The translations under genes and the position numbers were made by a program. The notes beneath the pieces are model-generated. The model was not told the DNA's origin, searched no databases, and saw only the letters and a program-made list of their open reading frames with translations. Shown piece by piece: positions 16,323-24,392 of a DNA stretch of 36,154 nucleotides; positions within the stretch are counted from its first letter, which is position 1, and each line of letters starts with the position of its first letter. The stretch spans positions 1 through 36,154 of the forward strand of contig NZ_QRVG01000023.1 in the NCBI RefSeq assembly GCF_003459245.1, given 5' to 3'. The stretch is from Collinsella sp. AF23-2. Lineage in GTDB: Bacteria > Actinomycetota > Coriobacteriia > Coriobacteriales > Coriobacteriaceae.

Positions 16323-17639
16323 TTACTCGGAAGCAGCCTTCTCGGTCTTCCAGCCATCGACGAAGGCGTTCTTGACGCCGTCCCACTTGGTGTTGTCGGC
16401 AGCATAAGCGATGAGAGCCTGCTTGAGGTTCTTCTTCCACTCCTCGGAGGGGATGTAAACGAAGTCCCAAGCGACGGTCTTCTTGCCGTCCTTGGCCATA
16501 GCAACGGCCTGCTGAGAGAAGACGTTGGTGGTCTCCTTAGCGCTCTTGAACGGGGCGGTCAGGCCCATCTTGTCAGCGATGATGCTGGTGGCGGTGTCAG
16601 AAGTGACGCACCAATACATGAAGTCCTCGGTGGCCTTCTGGGCATCCTCGGAAGCCTGGGAGCTGACGCACCAGTAGTTCTCGCCGCCGGAGCACAGGCC
16701 CTGGTTCTCCTCGCCGTCGACGCCGATGTAGATCGGCAGCATGCCGAGCTGGTCGTCGGTCATACCGGCCTTGGTGAGGTCGGCGTAGGCCCAAGAGCCG
16801 TTCTGGTAGAAGACGGCCTTGCCGGTTGCGAACTCGTTGGTGGCGTCGTCACCGGTCTTGGAGGCGAGCTGCGAAGGATCGCAGGTGGAGTCGGTGATGT
16901 ACAGGTCGAAGATCTGCTTAAAGTTGTCGAGATACTCGCCCTTGATCTCGTCGTCCTCCTGGTTGTGCTCCTTCTCGAACTCGTAGTAGAGCGGGAGGTT
17001 GGCGAGGTGGGTGGTGTAGCGCCAGCTGGAGGAGTCATCCATGCCGGCGGAAGTGAAGGCACCGTCAACGCCGAGCTCGTCCTTGCGGGCCTGGATGTCA
17101 TCGGCGCAAGCCTTCAGCTTGTCGAAGGAGTTGATGTCCTCGGCCTTGTAGCCGGCCTTCTCGAGGAGCTCCTTGTTGTAGATGATGCCGTAGCTCTCCT
17201 GAACCCAGTCGATACCCAGATCCTTGCCGTCGGACTGCAGCGCCAGGGAGTCGTCGATGAGCTCGCCGCGGAGCTTGGTGTCGGAAAGATCGGCGCAGTA
17301 GTCCTTCCAGTTCTTAAGGCCGGTGGGGCCGTTGACCTGGAACAGCGTCGGAGCGGAGCTCTTGGACATCTCGGACTTGAGCTTCTCCTCGTAGGTGTTG
17401 GAGGCGGCGGTCACGATCTTGACCTCGACGCCCTTCTCCTTCTTGTACGCCTTGGCGATCTCCTTCCACTCCTTGTCGACCTCGGGCTTGAACTGGAGGA
17501 AGTAGACCTCGGCAGCGTCACCGGAAGCAGAGGAGCCAGAGCCGGCAGAACCACCGCAGCCCACGAGGCCCAGACCAAGAACCGCAGCCGCGGAACCAGC
17601 AAAGCCCAGGAACTGCCTTCTGCTCATTTCGTTCTTCAT
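16323..17639 (-). CDS. malE: Extracellular sugar-binding lipoprotein (MalE type)
   Basis: A 438-residue solute-binding protein of the CUT1 family. The N-terminus MKNEMSRRQFLGFAGSAA carries a twin-arginine motif (SRRQFLG), a hydrophobic stretch and the lipobox LVGC, so it is probably exported folded by Tat and lipidated outside. The start ATG 17639 follows AGGGTGG at good spacing; the frame extends 6 codons upstream through the ribosome binding site itself. It is the first gene of the operon with malF, malG and msmX. Maltodextrin is the likely ligand given malQ/glgP and the shared operator, but other oligosaccharides are possible. Confidence 0.92.
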   Translation of the reverse strand: MKNEMSRRQFLGFAGSAAAVLGLGLVGCGGSAGSGSSASGDAAEVYFLQFKPEVDKEWKEIAKAYKKEKGVEVKIVTAASNTYEEKLKSEMSKSSAPTLFQVNGPTGLKNWKDYCADLSDTKLRGELIDDSLALQSDGKDLGIDWVQESYGIIYNKELLEKAGYKAEDINSFDKLKACADDIQARKDELGVDGAFTSAGMDDSSSWRYTTHLANLPLYYEFEKEHNQEDDEIKGEYLDNFKQIFDLYITDSTCDPSQLASKTGDDATNEFATGKAVFYQNGSWAYADLTKAGMTDDQLGMLPIYIGVDGEENQGLCSGGENYWCVSSQASEDAQKATEDFMYWCVTSDTATSIIADKMGLTAPFKSAKETTNVFSQQAVAMAKDGKKTVAWDFVYIPSEEWKKNLKQALIAYAADNTKWDGVKNAFVDGWKTEKAASE

Positions 17640-17721
17640 TACAATCCACCCTTTCACACCGTGGCGGCACCCTTTGCCGCCGCCTTCGGAGATTGGCTCG
17701 GGGACTTTGCCCCTTTTGCTG

Positions 17722-17832
17722 ACTTGTACAATACGCTATTTGGCTAGTTGTTTGAACAAGTATTACTAGAGCGGTAGAAAAACTTCGGTGAACGGTAATT
17801 TCAACTTGATACTTGACAAGTTTTGTATAAAC
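17722..17832 (-). promoter_or_regulatory. malE upstream operator cluster
   Basis: The 200-bp leader of malE holds several TTGT...ACAA dyads: TTGTACAA (17724-17731), TTGTTTGAAC within TTGTTTGAACAA (17748-17759, one mismatch to the 10-mer shared with malQ, the regulator and the PTS gene), CTTGACAAG and TTGTATAAACAA (17824-17835 region). These resemble operators of HutC/TreR-type GntR regulators. No single -35/-10 pair stands out. Confidence 0.5.
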
Positions 17833-17855
17833 AATTATTTATTATCGAATGCAGA

Positions 17856-17904
17856 GAAAACGCCCGATCAAGCCGATGCATCGTCGGTTTGACCGGGCGT
17901 TTTC
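17856..17904. terminator. Terminator after the GntR regulator
   Basis: Arms starting GAAAACGCCCG (17856) and ending at 17904 form a stem of about 21 bp with a few mismatches and A/T-rich outer ends. It lies 41 bp after the regulator stop and isolates it from the malE promoter. It could act on both strands. Confidence 0.8.
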
Positions 17905-17945
17905 GCTTTGAGGGCATGAGTCTCGTCAGGCTGCGAGCTAGCCGG

Positions 17946-18665
17946 CTATCGCTTGGAGTTGACGCGGTAGTGGAAGATCTCGGGATGCGTGCGGGCATGC
18001 GTGACCTCGAACAAGATGCCGTCCGAGGTGTACGACTGGCTCTCCATAACGGCGACGCAGTTGTACTTGCCAAGGTCCAAGTAGCTGCAGTCCTCATCGT
18101 TGGCGAGCTCGACACTCACCGTACGACGGCTCGCCATCACTTTGACGCCGCGCTTGTGCTCCAGATAGCCGTAGATAGAATCCGCCGCGATCTCGGGGGT
18201 CAGGCCCTTGGCGATCGACGCCAAAAAGTAGCCATGGTCCACTTGGCGCGCGCTGCCGTTGAGGCTTCGGACACGCATTACGCGAATCAGCTCCTCGCCC
18301 ACCTTAAAGCCCAGGCGACGAGAGAGTTGCTCAGTGCAAATCAAATGTTCAAAAGACTTGACCTCGGTCGATGCGACGGCATTGTTGCGTTTTGCGAACT
18401 CGCCAAACGACTCAACCTCTTCGAGTGCGCCCAGCATGTCGGTTTCGCCCTTAAGCCAAATAACGCGCACGCCCTTACCGTGTATAGGCTGCACAAACAT
18501 CTGGTCGGCCAGCATGCTCAAGGCGCGTCGAACGGTATTGCGCGTGCAGCCAAACTCCGCGGTCAGCTCGGCTTCGGTTGGCAGCATCTCCTGAAACGCA
18601 TAGGTCCCGTTGATGATGCGCGAACGGATCTCGCGGTAGATTCCTTCGTAAATCGCTTTTGGCAT
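17946..18665 (-). CDS. GntR-family regulator (HutC/TreR-like, UTRA domain)
   Basis: A 239-residue regulator. Residues 1-70 form the winged helix (YREIRSRIINGTYAFQEMLP, then TEAELTAEFGCTRNTVRRAL), followed by a UTRA ligand-binding domain that in this family senses phosphorylated or free sugars. ATG 18665 follows AGAGGTGAAATC. It sits between the malE operon and the divergent PTS-phosphatase gene. TTGTTTAAAC lies 53-62 bp upstream of its own start, so self-control is likely. The ligand is unknown; a maltose or trehalose phosphate made by the PTS would make sense. Confidence 0.9.
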   Translation of the reverse strand: MPKAIYEGIYREIRSRIINGTYAFQEMLPTEAELTAEFGCTRNTVRRALSMLADQMFVQPIHGKGVRVIWLKGETDMLGALEEVESFGEFAKRNNAVASTEVKSFEHLICTEQLSRRLGFKVGEELIRVMRVRSLNGSARQVDHGYFLASIAKGLTPEIAADSIYGYLEHKRGVKVMASRRTVSVELANDEDCSYLDLGKYNCVAVMESQSYTSDGILFEVTHARTHPEIFHYRVNSKR

Positions 18666-18717
18666 GATTTCACCTCTAATGAATATGTATGGCTAGGCAC
18701 GATAGCATTTCTTTGGG

Positions 18718-18727
18718 TTGTTTAAAC
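18718..18727 (+). promoter_or_regulatory. Operator copy TTGTTTAAAC upstream of the GntR gene
   Basis: An exact copy of the 10-mer found at malQ and at the PTS gene, in the divergent promoter region, well placed for autoregulation. Confidence 0.55.
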
Positions 18728-18826
18728 CGTCTATCGGCAAAGCACCGATTATTAACTGTCAACGGCGCCCGTGATGCTCCAATCGATTCGAATCAAAACC
18801 AACAATGCGGCGAACGCTCACTCCCC

Positions 18827-18849
18827 TACAATTAACTCATTGTTTAAAC
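18827..18849 (+). promoter_or_regulatory. PTS gene promoter and operator
   Basis: A -10 box TACAAT (18827-18832) with a weak -35 region, followed directly by TTGTTTAAAC at 18840-18849, where a bound repressor would cover the transcription start. Confidence 0.5.
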
Positions 18850-18892
18850 GTTCCACCGCAGACACGGCGGGCTTATGGTCGAGAGGCAGAAT

Positions 18893-21343
18893 ATGCTGCA
18901 AAAAATCCAACGCTTTGGCGGGGCAATGTTCGCGCCCGCCATGCTGTTTTCTATATCAGGCCTCATGGTCGGCATCTCCGCCCTCGCCACGACCGTAGAC
19001 ATCGTCGGCGACCTCGCCGTATACGGAACCCCTTGGTACGTTTTCTGGACCATCATCCAGCGCGGCTCGTGGACGGTCTTTAAGCGCCTTCCACTCCTTT
19101 TTGCCGTAGCGCTGCCTATCGGTCTTGCCCAAAAGCAACCGGCACGCTGCTGCCTCGAGGCACTCGTGGCCTATTTTGCCTATTGCTTCTTTTTGAGCGA
19201 GATCATTAAGCTGAGCGGAGACAACCTTGGGCTTAAGTACCCATCATCTTTGACCCCCGCCAGCGGTATCACCGTCATCGACGGCATCAAGACGCTCGAC
19301 ACCGGCATTATCGGCCCGCTGGCGGTATCGGCAACCGTCGTCGCCATCCATGACCGCTTCTACGATGCCAAGGTTCCCGATTGGCTCGGCACCTTCTCGG
19401 GTTCCTCGCTGGTCTACCTCATCAGCTTTTTTGCCGTGTTTGCCCTTGCCGCCATCTCGGCCGCCATCGTGCCCTTCGCATACGCCGCGACCGAAACGCT
19501 GCGCCACGCACTTGCGGGCGTCGGCCCCTTCGGCGTGGGCATCTTTGTGTTTTTGGAGCGAGCACTCGAGCCCATGGGGCTGCACCACCTGCTCTATATG
19601 CCCATCTATTACGACAATCTGGTCATTCACGACGGTATTTACGCCACGTGGACCAACCTACTCCCCATTCTCTCCCATAGCACGCGCCCTTTAAATGAAC
19701 TTGCGCCCTGGGCAGGTTTTACCGCCACCGGCTGGGGCAAGCTCTTTGGCCTTCCCGCCATCGCGGCAGCATTCTATTTCACCGCCAAACCCGAACGCCG
19801 CGCCAGCCTTAAGGTCATCCTTTTGCCCGCCATCGTCGCCTCGGTGGTCTGCGGTGTCACCGAGCCGCTCGAGTTTCTCTTTATGTTCACCTATCCTGGA
19901 CTCTTTTTGCTCTACGCCGTCCTATCCTCCTGCCTTGCCATGACCATGAACTTCTTTGGCATCGTCGGCATCTTCTCGGGCGGTCTCATGGAAATGACGG
20001 CCTTCAACTTCATCCCACTCATGCGAATGCATGCCGGCTCCTACCTTTTGGCGCTCGGTATCGGTCTTGCCTTTAGCCTCATCTTTTTTGTTAGTTTTCG
20101 AGCACTCATCTTGGTCTATGACCTTAAGACGCCGGGCCGCGAGGATCATGTCTCCAATCGCGCGGCAATCGATCGTTTAACGGGAAGCGGCTTTGCCAAA
20201 GAGCAATCTCCCAATGGCGAGGTCAGTATTCAATCCGATCAAGATCACGTCCTCGCTGAGCGGGTAATTCAGCTTTTAGGTGGCGTTGGCAATATCGTGG
20301 GCGCAACCAACTGCGCCACGCGCCTGCGCGTCGAGGTCGCAGACCCTTCCATCGTTGCAGATAATGCGTCGTTTGTCGCGGTGGGCGCCAAGGGCCTCAT
20401 CATTACGGGCAAGACCGCCCAGGTGATTATTGGCATCTCCGTTCCCCGCGTTAAAGAGCATTTTGACCAGATCATGGGCCTCGAGCCGGGATTTGTGTCC
20501 ACCACCTCGGCCTCCCCTGCCGCCAGCGCAGCCCATAAGCGCGGCGATATCTGCTTCTTCGATATCGACGGAACACTCGCCTGGCAAGACCCTCGAGTGG
20601 CACAAGAGCTTCCCGAGAGCGAGCGAGACCTCTCCCCCTATCCCAATGAAGCGGTCTCGCAAGCCATCCGTGATTTTGTCGCCAAGGGCAATATGGCGTT
20701 TATCTGCACAGGGCGCACGCTGAGCTGCATCCATCCAAAGCTGCTCGAGCTGCCCTGGACCGGCATCGTCTGCCTCGCGGGTGGCTATGTCGAACTTGAG
20801 GGACACGTGATTCGCGATTTGGCGATGACGCCCGGCATGCTGCAGCGCCTTGCTCCCATTCTTGAGCAATCGGACGAAGTGATTCGTTTTGAGGGACTCA
20901 ATGGCGTCGTTCGCATGAGTGCCGATGCGCCCGACGCCCCAGGATACGCCCGCACCGTGGGCGATGCAATTACGCAGCTGCAACATTACAGCGCCTACAA
21001 GATCTTAATGTCCACGTCGCTTGCCAACCGCATCGCTCAGGATCAAGCGTTTGAGCCGCTGCTCTGCTTTAACGAGCTCGAGCTCGAAGTGACCGAGATT
21101 TCGCCTCGCGAATGTACCAAGCGCGAGGGTATCCAGTCCGTACTCGACGCCCTCGATCCCCACCACGGAACCGTATACGGCATCGGCGACGCCAGCAATG
21201 ACGTCTCGCTGATGAACGCCGTCGACGTTGGCATCGCCATGGGCAACGCACCGGACTTCCTCAAGGAAAAGGCCGACTATGTCACCGACAGCATCGACCA
21301 CGACGGCGTCGTCACCGCGCTCGAACACTTTGGGCTTATCTAG
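18893..21343 (+). CDS. PTS sugar permease EIICB fused to a HAD sugar-phosphate phosphatase
   Basis: An 816-residue three-part protein. Residues 1 to about 435 are a glucose/maltose-type EIIC (start MLQKIQRFGGAMFAPAMLFS, motif GVTEPLEFLFMF) with about ten membrane spans. Residues about 455-540 are an EIIB domain with phosphorylation site Cys474 (GATNCATRLRVEV). Residues about 555-816 are a Cof-type HAD phosphatase with nucleophile Asp557 (FFDIDGTL), ICTGRT and GIGDASNDVSLMNAVDVGIA. There is no EIIA domain, so one must come from elsewhere. The frame is open from 18875, but ATG 18893 has the better site (GAGAGG) and matches the family start. The architecture suggests import with phosphorylation followed by dephosphorylation on the same chain, for example of maltose-6'-phosphate. 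The substrate is inferred from the maltose context. Confidence 0.9.
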   Translation: MLQKIQRFGGAMFAPAMLFSISGLMVGISALATTVDIVGDLAVYGTPWYVFWTIIQRGSWTVFKRLPLLFAVALPIGLAQKQPARCCLEALVAYFAYCFFLSEIIKLSGDNLGLKYPSSLTPASGITVIDGIKTLDTGIIGPLAVSATVVAIHDRFYDAKVPDWLGTFSGSSLVYLISFFAVFALAAISAAIVPFAYAATETLRHALAGVGPFGVGIFVFLERALEPMGLHHLLYMPIYYDNLVIHDGIYATWTNLLPILSHSTRPLNELAPWAGFTATGWGKLFGLPAIAAAFYFTAKPERRASLKVILLPAIVASVVCGVTEPLEFLFMFTYPGLFLLYAVLSSCLAMTMNFFGIVGIFSGGLMEMTAFNFIPLMRMHAGSYLLALGIGLAFSLIFFVSFRALILVYDLKTPGREDHVSNRAAIDRLTGSGFAKEQSPNGEVSIQSDQDHVLAERVIQLLGGVGNIVGATNCATRLRVEVADPSIVADNASFVAVGAKGLIITGKTAQVIIGISVPRVKEHFDQIMGLEPGFVSTTSASPAASAAHKRGDICFFDIDGTLAWQDPRVAQELPESERDLSPYPNEAVSQAIRDFVAKGNMAFICTGRTLSCIHPKLLELPWTGIVCLAGGYVELEGHVIRDLAMTPGMLQRLAPILEQSDEVIRFEGLNGVVRMSADAPDAPGYARTVGDAITQLQHYSAYKILMSTSLANRIAQDQAFEPLLCFNELELEVTEISPRECTKREGIQSVLDALDPHHGTVYGIGDASNDVSLMNAVDVGIAMGNAPDFLKEKADYVTDSIDHDGVVTALEHFGLI

Positions 21344-21458
21344 CCAAGCCCCTACCGCACTTGCGGCCGCATGGACCAATCGTCTTCAACCGCCGCGCTC
21401 GACGCCCTAATGTGGCAATATGTTGTCTGCATAATGCAACGATGCAACCTATCAAAGA

Positions 21459-22484
21459 ATGCGAGAACCCGTGTCCAGTCCGTTTACCAGCTTTTTAGCC
21501 CAGCACTTTGACCAGATTAACGACTATCTGGCCACGTTCTTTGACGGACAGGCGACTTCCGCCGATATCGAGCGTTACCTGTATACCCCGCTCTCGGCAT
21601 TTACGGCAAACGCTGGCAAGCGCCACCGCCCGCTCATCTGCATGCTCGCCGCAACCGCAGTGGGCGGTAGCTTTGAGAGCGCCCGCAGCGCCGCGGCGGC
21701 CATCGAGCACTTTCAGTCGGGCGCACTCATCCACGACGACATCGCCGACAACGGGCAGATTCGTCGCGGCAAGCCCTGCATGCACCTTACCGAGGGCACG
21801 GGCCTTGCCATCAATTGTGGCGACCTGGCGCTCACCATGGTCACCAAGACGGTTCTCGACGATCCCACGCTCGAGTCCGACGTGAAGCTGCGTGTGCTCC
21901 ACGAGCTTACCGAGATGATCGTCCGCACCATCGAGGGTCAAGCGCTTGACCTGGGTTGGGTCCGTGACGAGCGCTTTGATATCTCGGTTGATGACTACCT
22001 GGACATGGCGACGCACAAGACCGCGTATTACAGCGGAGCCACGCCGCTTGCCGCCGGAGCCATTATCGGCGGCGGCAGCGAAGAGCAGGTCGAGGCGCTA
22101 CGCGCCTTTGGCCTGCACACCGGCCTTGCCTTTCAGATTCAGGACGACCTGCTCAACTTGGTCGGCACCAAAGAGGCCGCCAACAAGGACTTCCGCACCG
22201 ACATCACCGAGGGCAAACGCACGCTCGTTGCCGTGCACGCCCTGTCTGATGAGCGCCATCACGACGAGGTCGAGGCAATCCTTTCCTCGGGCACCGAGGA
22301 CCCCGCGCAGCTCGCGCGCGCCGTGGAAATCTTCCAGCAGATCGGCTCTGTCGATTTCGCCCACAACTATGCGCTCGACCTGACCGCCAAGGCCAAGGCC
22401 GCTATCGAAGGCGTCGAGCTCGACCCGCATGCGCGCGAGCTCTTCCTCTCCATGGCAGATTTCTTTGTGGAGCGCCTCAACTAG
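21459..22484 (+). CDS. Polyprenyl diphosphate synthase
   Basis: A 341-residue trans-prenyltransferase that joins isopentenyl diphosphate units to an allylic primer. The first aspartate-rich motif is HDDIADNGQIRRGKP; the second is FQIQDDLLNLVGT, where the usual last aspartate is Asn, a change seen in some family members. GKRHRPLICML provides the IPP-binding basic residues. The product length (farnesyl, geranylgeranyl or longer) cannot be assigned safely. The start may be ATG 21459 or GTG 21471, with no clear ribosome binding site for either. No operon partner is evident: 115 bp after the PTS gene and 139 bp before the next gene. Confidence 0.88.
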   Translation: MREPVSSPFTSFLAQHFDQINDYLATFFDGQATSADIERYLYTPLSAFTANAGKRHRPLICMLAATAVGGSFESARSAAAAIEHFQSGALIHDDIADNGQIRRGKPCMHLTEGTGLAINCGDLALTMVTKTVLDDPTLESDVKLRVLHELTEMIVRTIEGQALDLGWVRDERFDISVDDYLDMATHKTAYYSGATPLAAGAIIGGGSEEQVEALRAFGLHTGLAFQIQDDLLNLVGTKEAANKDFRTDITEGKRTLVAVHALSDERHHDEVEAILSSGTEDPAQLARAVEIFQQIGSVDFAHNYALDLTAKAKAAIEGVELDPHARELFLSMADFFVERLN

Positions 22485-22623
22485 CGGGGGTCACAAAACC
22501 TGTGGGCAGCGCGTTTGGGTACAAGTTGCTACACTGTTGAGTGCATGTTTATGCATTGTCTCGCGTTGTCTATCCGACACGCGCTCAAAATAGTACGAAT
22601 CGTACGCCGAAAGGGGTTCGTTC

Positions 22624-23529
22624 ATGGAACCTATTACCACGGGCATGCAGGGAGCAGCCGTCGAGGATGTTCAGTCCCGCCTTCTGCAGCTCGGTTACAC
22701 CATCGATGCCGACGAGGTCGCCGACAAGCGCTTTGGCACCACCACCGAGCAGGCCGTCAGCACCTTCAGGCTCGACAGCGGCCTTGCTGCCGGTCATGCC
22801 GTCGATATCCCCTGTTGGAGCGCCCTGGTCGACGCCTCGTATAAGCTGGGCGACCGCACTCTGTATCTGCGCATGCCCAATTTCCATGGCGCCGATGTGC
22901 AGGCCCTGCAGCGCGCTCTCAACGTTTTGGGCTTTGCCTGTGGCGAAGACGACGGCTACTTTGGTCCGCATACCGAGGCCGCCCTGCAGCAGTTCCAGGA
23001 AAATGTCGGCCTGTTTGCCGACGGCATGGCCTTCCAAGACACCTACGCCTACATCAACCGCCTGCACCATGTGTGGGAGGGCAAGCCCTCGGTCACCGAA
23101 GCCGAGTCCCGCATCGGTTTTGCTCGCGCCGCCAACGTGCTCGAGCGCTTCCAGATCGCCGTTATCGGTGAGGACCCCATCGCACGCAGCGTTGCTTCGC
23201 GCATGTGGAACATCGCCACGGCAACGACCGACAACAGCGGCATGATGCTCTGCGACTCCGAGGTCCCAACCGACGTTGACCTGGTGCTCGAGATCGCAAG
23301 CGACGAGCTGCCCGCCGACGCCGCGCCACGCGCCACGATTGCCCTCGCCGAGTGCCACAACCTGGCCCAGCGCATCCGCACCGCCAATGTCGCCGCGCAG
23401 CAGAAGCCGGCTCGCATTCGCATTGAGCTCACGGGCATGACGCGCTACAACGGCACCTTCACGGCCAGCGACGCGCAGACGCTCGCCGTACGCCTACTCG
23501 ACGGCGTTTGCGATGCCCTCGCAGATTAG
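22624..23529 (+). CDS. Peptidoglycan-binding-domain protein, CwlM-like
   Basis: A 301-residue protein with two PG_binding_1 repeats: residues about 5-65 (GMQGAAVEDVQSRLLQLGYT) and about 83-140 (HGADVQALQRALNVLGFACG, then DGYFGPHTEAALQQFQ). The C-terminal half (LERFQIAVIGEDPIARSVAS, ATIALAECHNLAQRI) looks like a worn N-acetylmuramoyl-L-alanine amidase fold, but I cannot find a clear zinc site. There is no signal peptide, so it should be cytoplasmic. That combination recalls actinobacterial CwlM, a cytoplasmic regulator of peptidoglycan precursor synthesis; this is a hypothesis, not an assignment. ATG 22624 follows AAAGGGGTTCGTTC. Confidence 0.75.
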   Translation: MEPITTGMQGAAVEDVQSRLLQLGYTIDADEVADKRFGTTTEQAVSTFRLDSGLAAGHAVDIPCWSALVDASYKLGDRTLYLRMPNFHGADVQALQRALNVLGFACGEDDGYFGPHTEAALQQFQENVGLFADGMAFQDTYAYINRLHHVWEGKPSVTEAESRIGFARAANVLERFQIAVIGEDPIARSVASRMWNIATATTDNSGMMLCDSEVPTDVDLVLEIASDELPADAAPRATIALAECHNLAQRIRTANVAAQQKPARIRIELTGMTRYNGTFTASDAQTLAVRLLDGVCDALAD

Positions 23530-23567
23530 GTAAACTAGACGAGTTGCTTTTGGGCAACACCACACAT

Positions 23568-23642
23568 TGGGACGTAGTTCAACGGTAGAACTCCGGTTTT
23601 TGGTGCCGGCTGTTGGGGGTTCGAATCCCTCCGTCCCAGCCA
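23568..23642 (+). tRNA. tRNA-Gln (anticodon TTG)
   Basis: A cloverleaf can be drawn: acceptor TGGGACG (23568-23574) with CGTCCCA (23632-23638), D-stem GTTC/GAAC, anticodon stem CCGGT/GCCGG with loop TTTTGGT giving anticodon TTG, T-arm GGGGG-TTCGAAT-CCCTC, discriminator G and encoded CCA. Confidence 0.95.
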
Positions 23643-23651
23643 TTAAAACTG

Positions 23652-23688
23652 AGCGCCCTAAGCCCATAACGGCCCAGGGCGCTTTCTT
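23652..23688 (+). terminator. Terminator after tRNA-Gln
   Basis: AGCGCCCT (23652-23659) pairs with AGGGCGCT (23676-23683), followed by TTCTT. Confidence 0.8.
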
Positions 23689-23694
23689 GTGGGC

Positions 23695-23947
23695 AAGCGG
23701 AGGAATTCGAACCCGCAAGGGTGCGGAGCTGAGGAAACGCGAAGCGTTTTCCAGCGCAGCACGCAAGGAGCGAAGCGACGCAGCGGGGCGCGGCCGCCGA
23801 CCAGGCAGACGCGGAATCCCTCCGTCCCACACCAGCCAAGAGCCCCTCACGTCAAGCAAATCGAGCCAACGCCGCCAAGCGGAGGAATCCGAACCCGCAA
23901 GGATGCGGAGCGACGCAGCGGGGCGCGGCCGCCGCAGGCAGACGCGG
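23695..23947. repeat. Direct repeats with tRNA-like pieces
   Basis: A 35-bp block beginning AAGCGGAGGAATTCGAACCC occurs at 23695-23729 and 23877-23911 with two mismatches. A second shared block beginning GCGACGCAGCGGGGCGCGGC is at 23775-23799 and 23910-23934. The first copy has an extra 45 bp between the blocks. Read on the minus strand, the first block contains GGGTTCGAATTCC, like a tRNA T-arm. No protein is supported here. Confidence 0.75.
23814..23829 (+). other. Duplicate of the tRNA-Gln 3' end (possible attachment-site scar)
   Basis: The 16-mer GAATCCCTCCGTCCCA is identical to tRNA positions 23623-23638 and lies 191 bp downstream. Direct copies of tRNA 3' ends are what integrases leave at element junctions. 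No integrase gene is in the window, so any element has been lost or was never there. Confidence 0.45.
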
Positions 23948-23948
23948 T

Positions 23949-24007
23949 GCCGGCACTTGGGGACGCTCCTAAGTGCCGGCATTATAGGAACGTCCCCAAG
24001 TGCCGGC
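23949..24007. repeat. REP-like palindrome
   Basis: 22-bp arms (23949-23970 and 23986-24007) with a single mismatch share the core GCCGGCACTTGGGGACG; the loop holds a third partial copy (AAGTGCCGGC). This resembles REP-type intergenic palindromes. No REP-associated transposase is nearby. Confidence 0.75.
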
Positions 24008-24040
24008 TCGGGACTATTTTCGAGGACCCTCCGAAGGACT

Positions 24041-24270
24041 GTGGCCAAAAAACGGCAAATATGAGTACTGTTACCGTTGTAGCTACATTATTTTCGTTAA
24101 TAAAAGAAGATCTTAATGAGATTTATTCGCATCAAGGTCTTCCTTTAATGAACACTTGAGGAGATACGGCAGCTTATCTGCTCGATCGACACGTCAAATC
24201 ACCTTAAATGTGGTCAAAATTACTGCTACTAAAAGAGTATCAGTACTCATATTTGATGTTTTTTGGCCAC
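24041..24270. mobile_element. 230-bp element with 30-bp terminal inverted repeats (MITE-like)
   Basis: The ends 24041-24070 and 24241-24270 are inverted copies differing at two or three positions, beginning GTGGCCAAAAAAC and containing CAAATATGAGTACTG. The interior is AT-rich compared with the surroundings. Weaker inverted similarity continues inward for about 25 bp. No convincing target-site duplication is seen and no transposase is encoded. The remaining interval 24271-24392 up to the next gene shows nothing further. Confidence 0.6.
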
Positions 24271-24392
24271 GGCTCTTTATAGACACCCTGCACAGCGACG
24301 GTGGTAGATTTCGGAACGTGTCCGTCAGCCCCGTTCCGAAAAACGAGCCGCATGCAACGGCCAAGCCACGACAGGCCCCGGGAGAGCGGAAT

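Noticed and set aside
23689..24159. 156-residue protein after the tRNA
   Set aside because: It reads through direct repeats, a REP palindrome and one end of the small inverted-repeat element; no domain.
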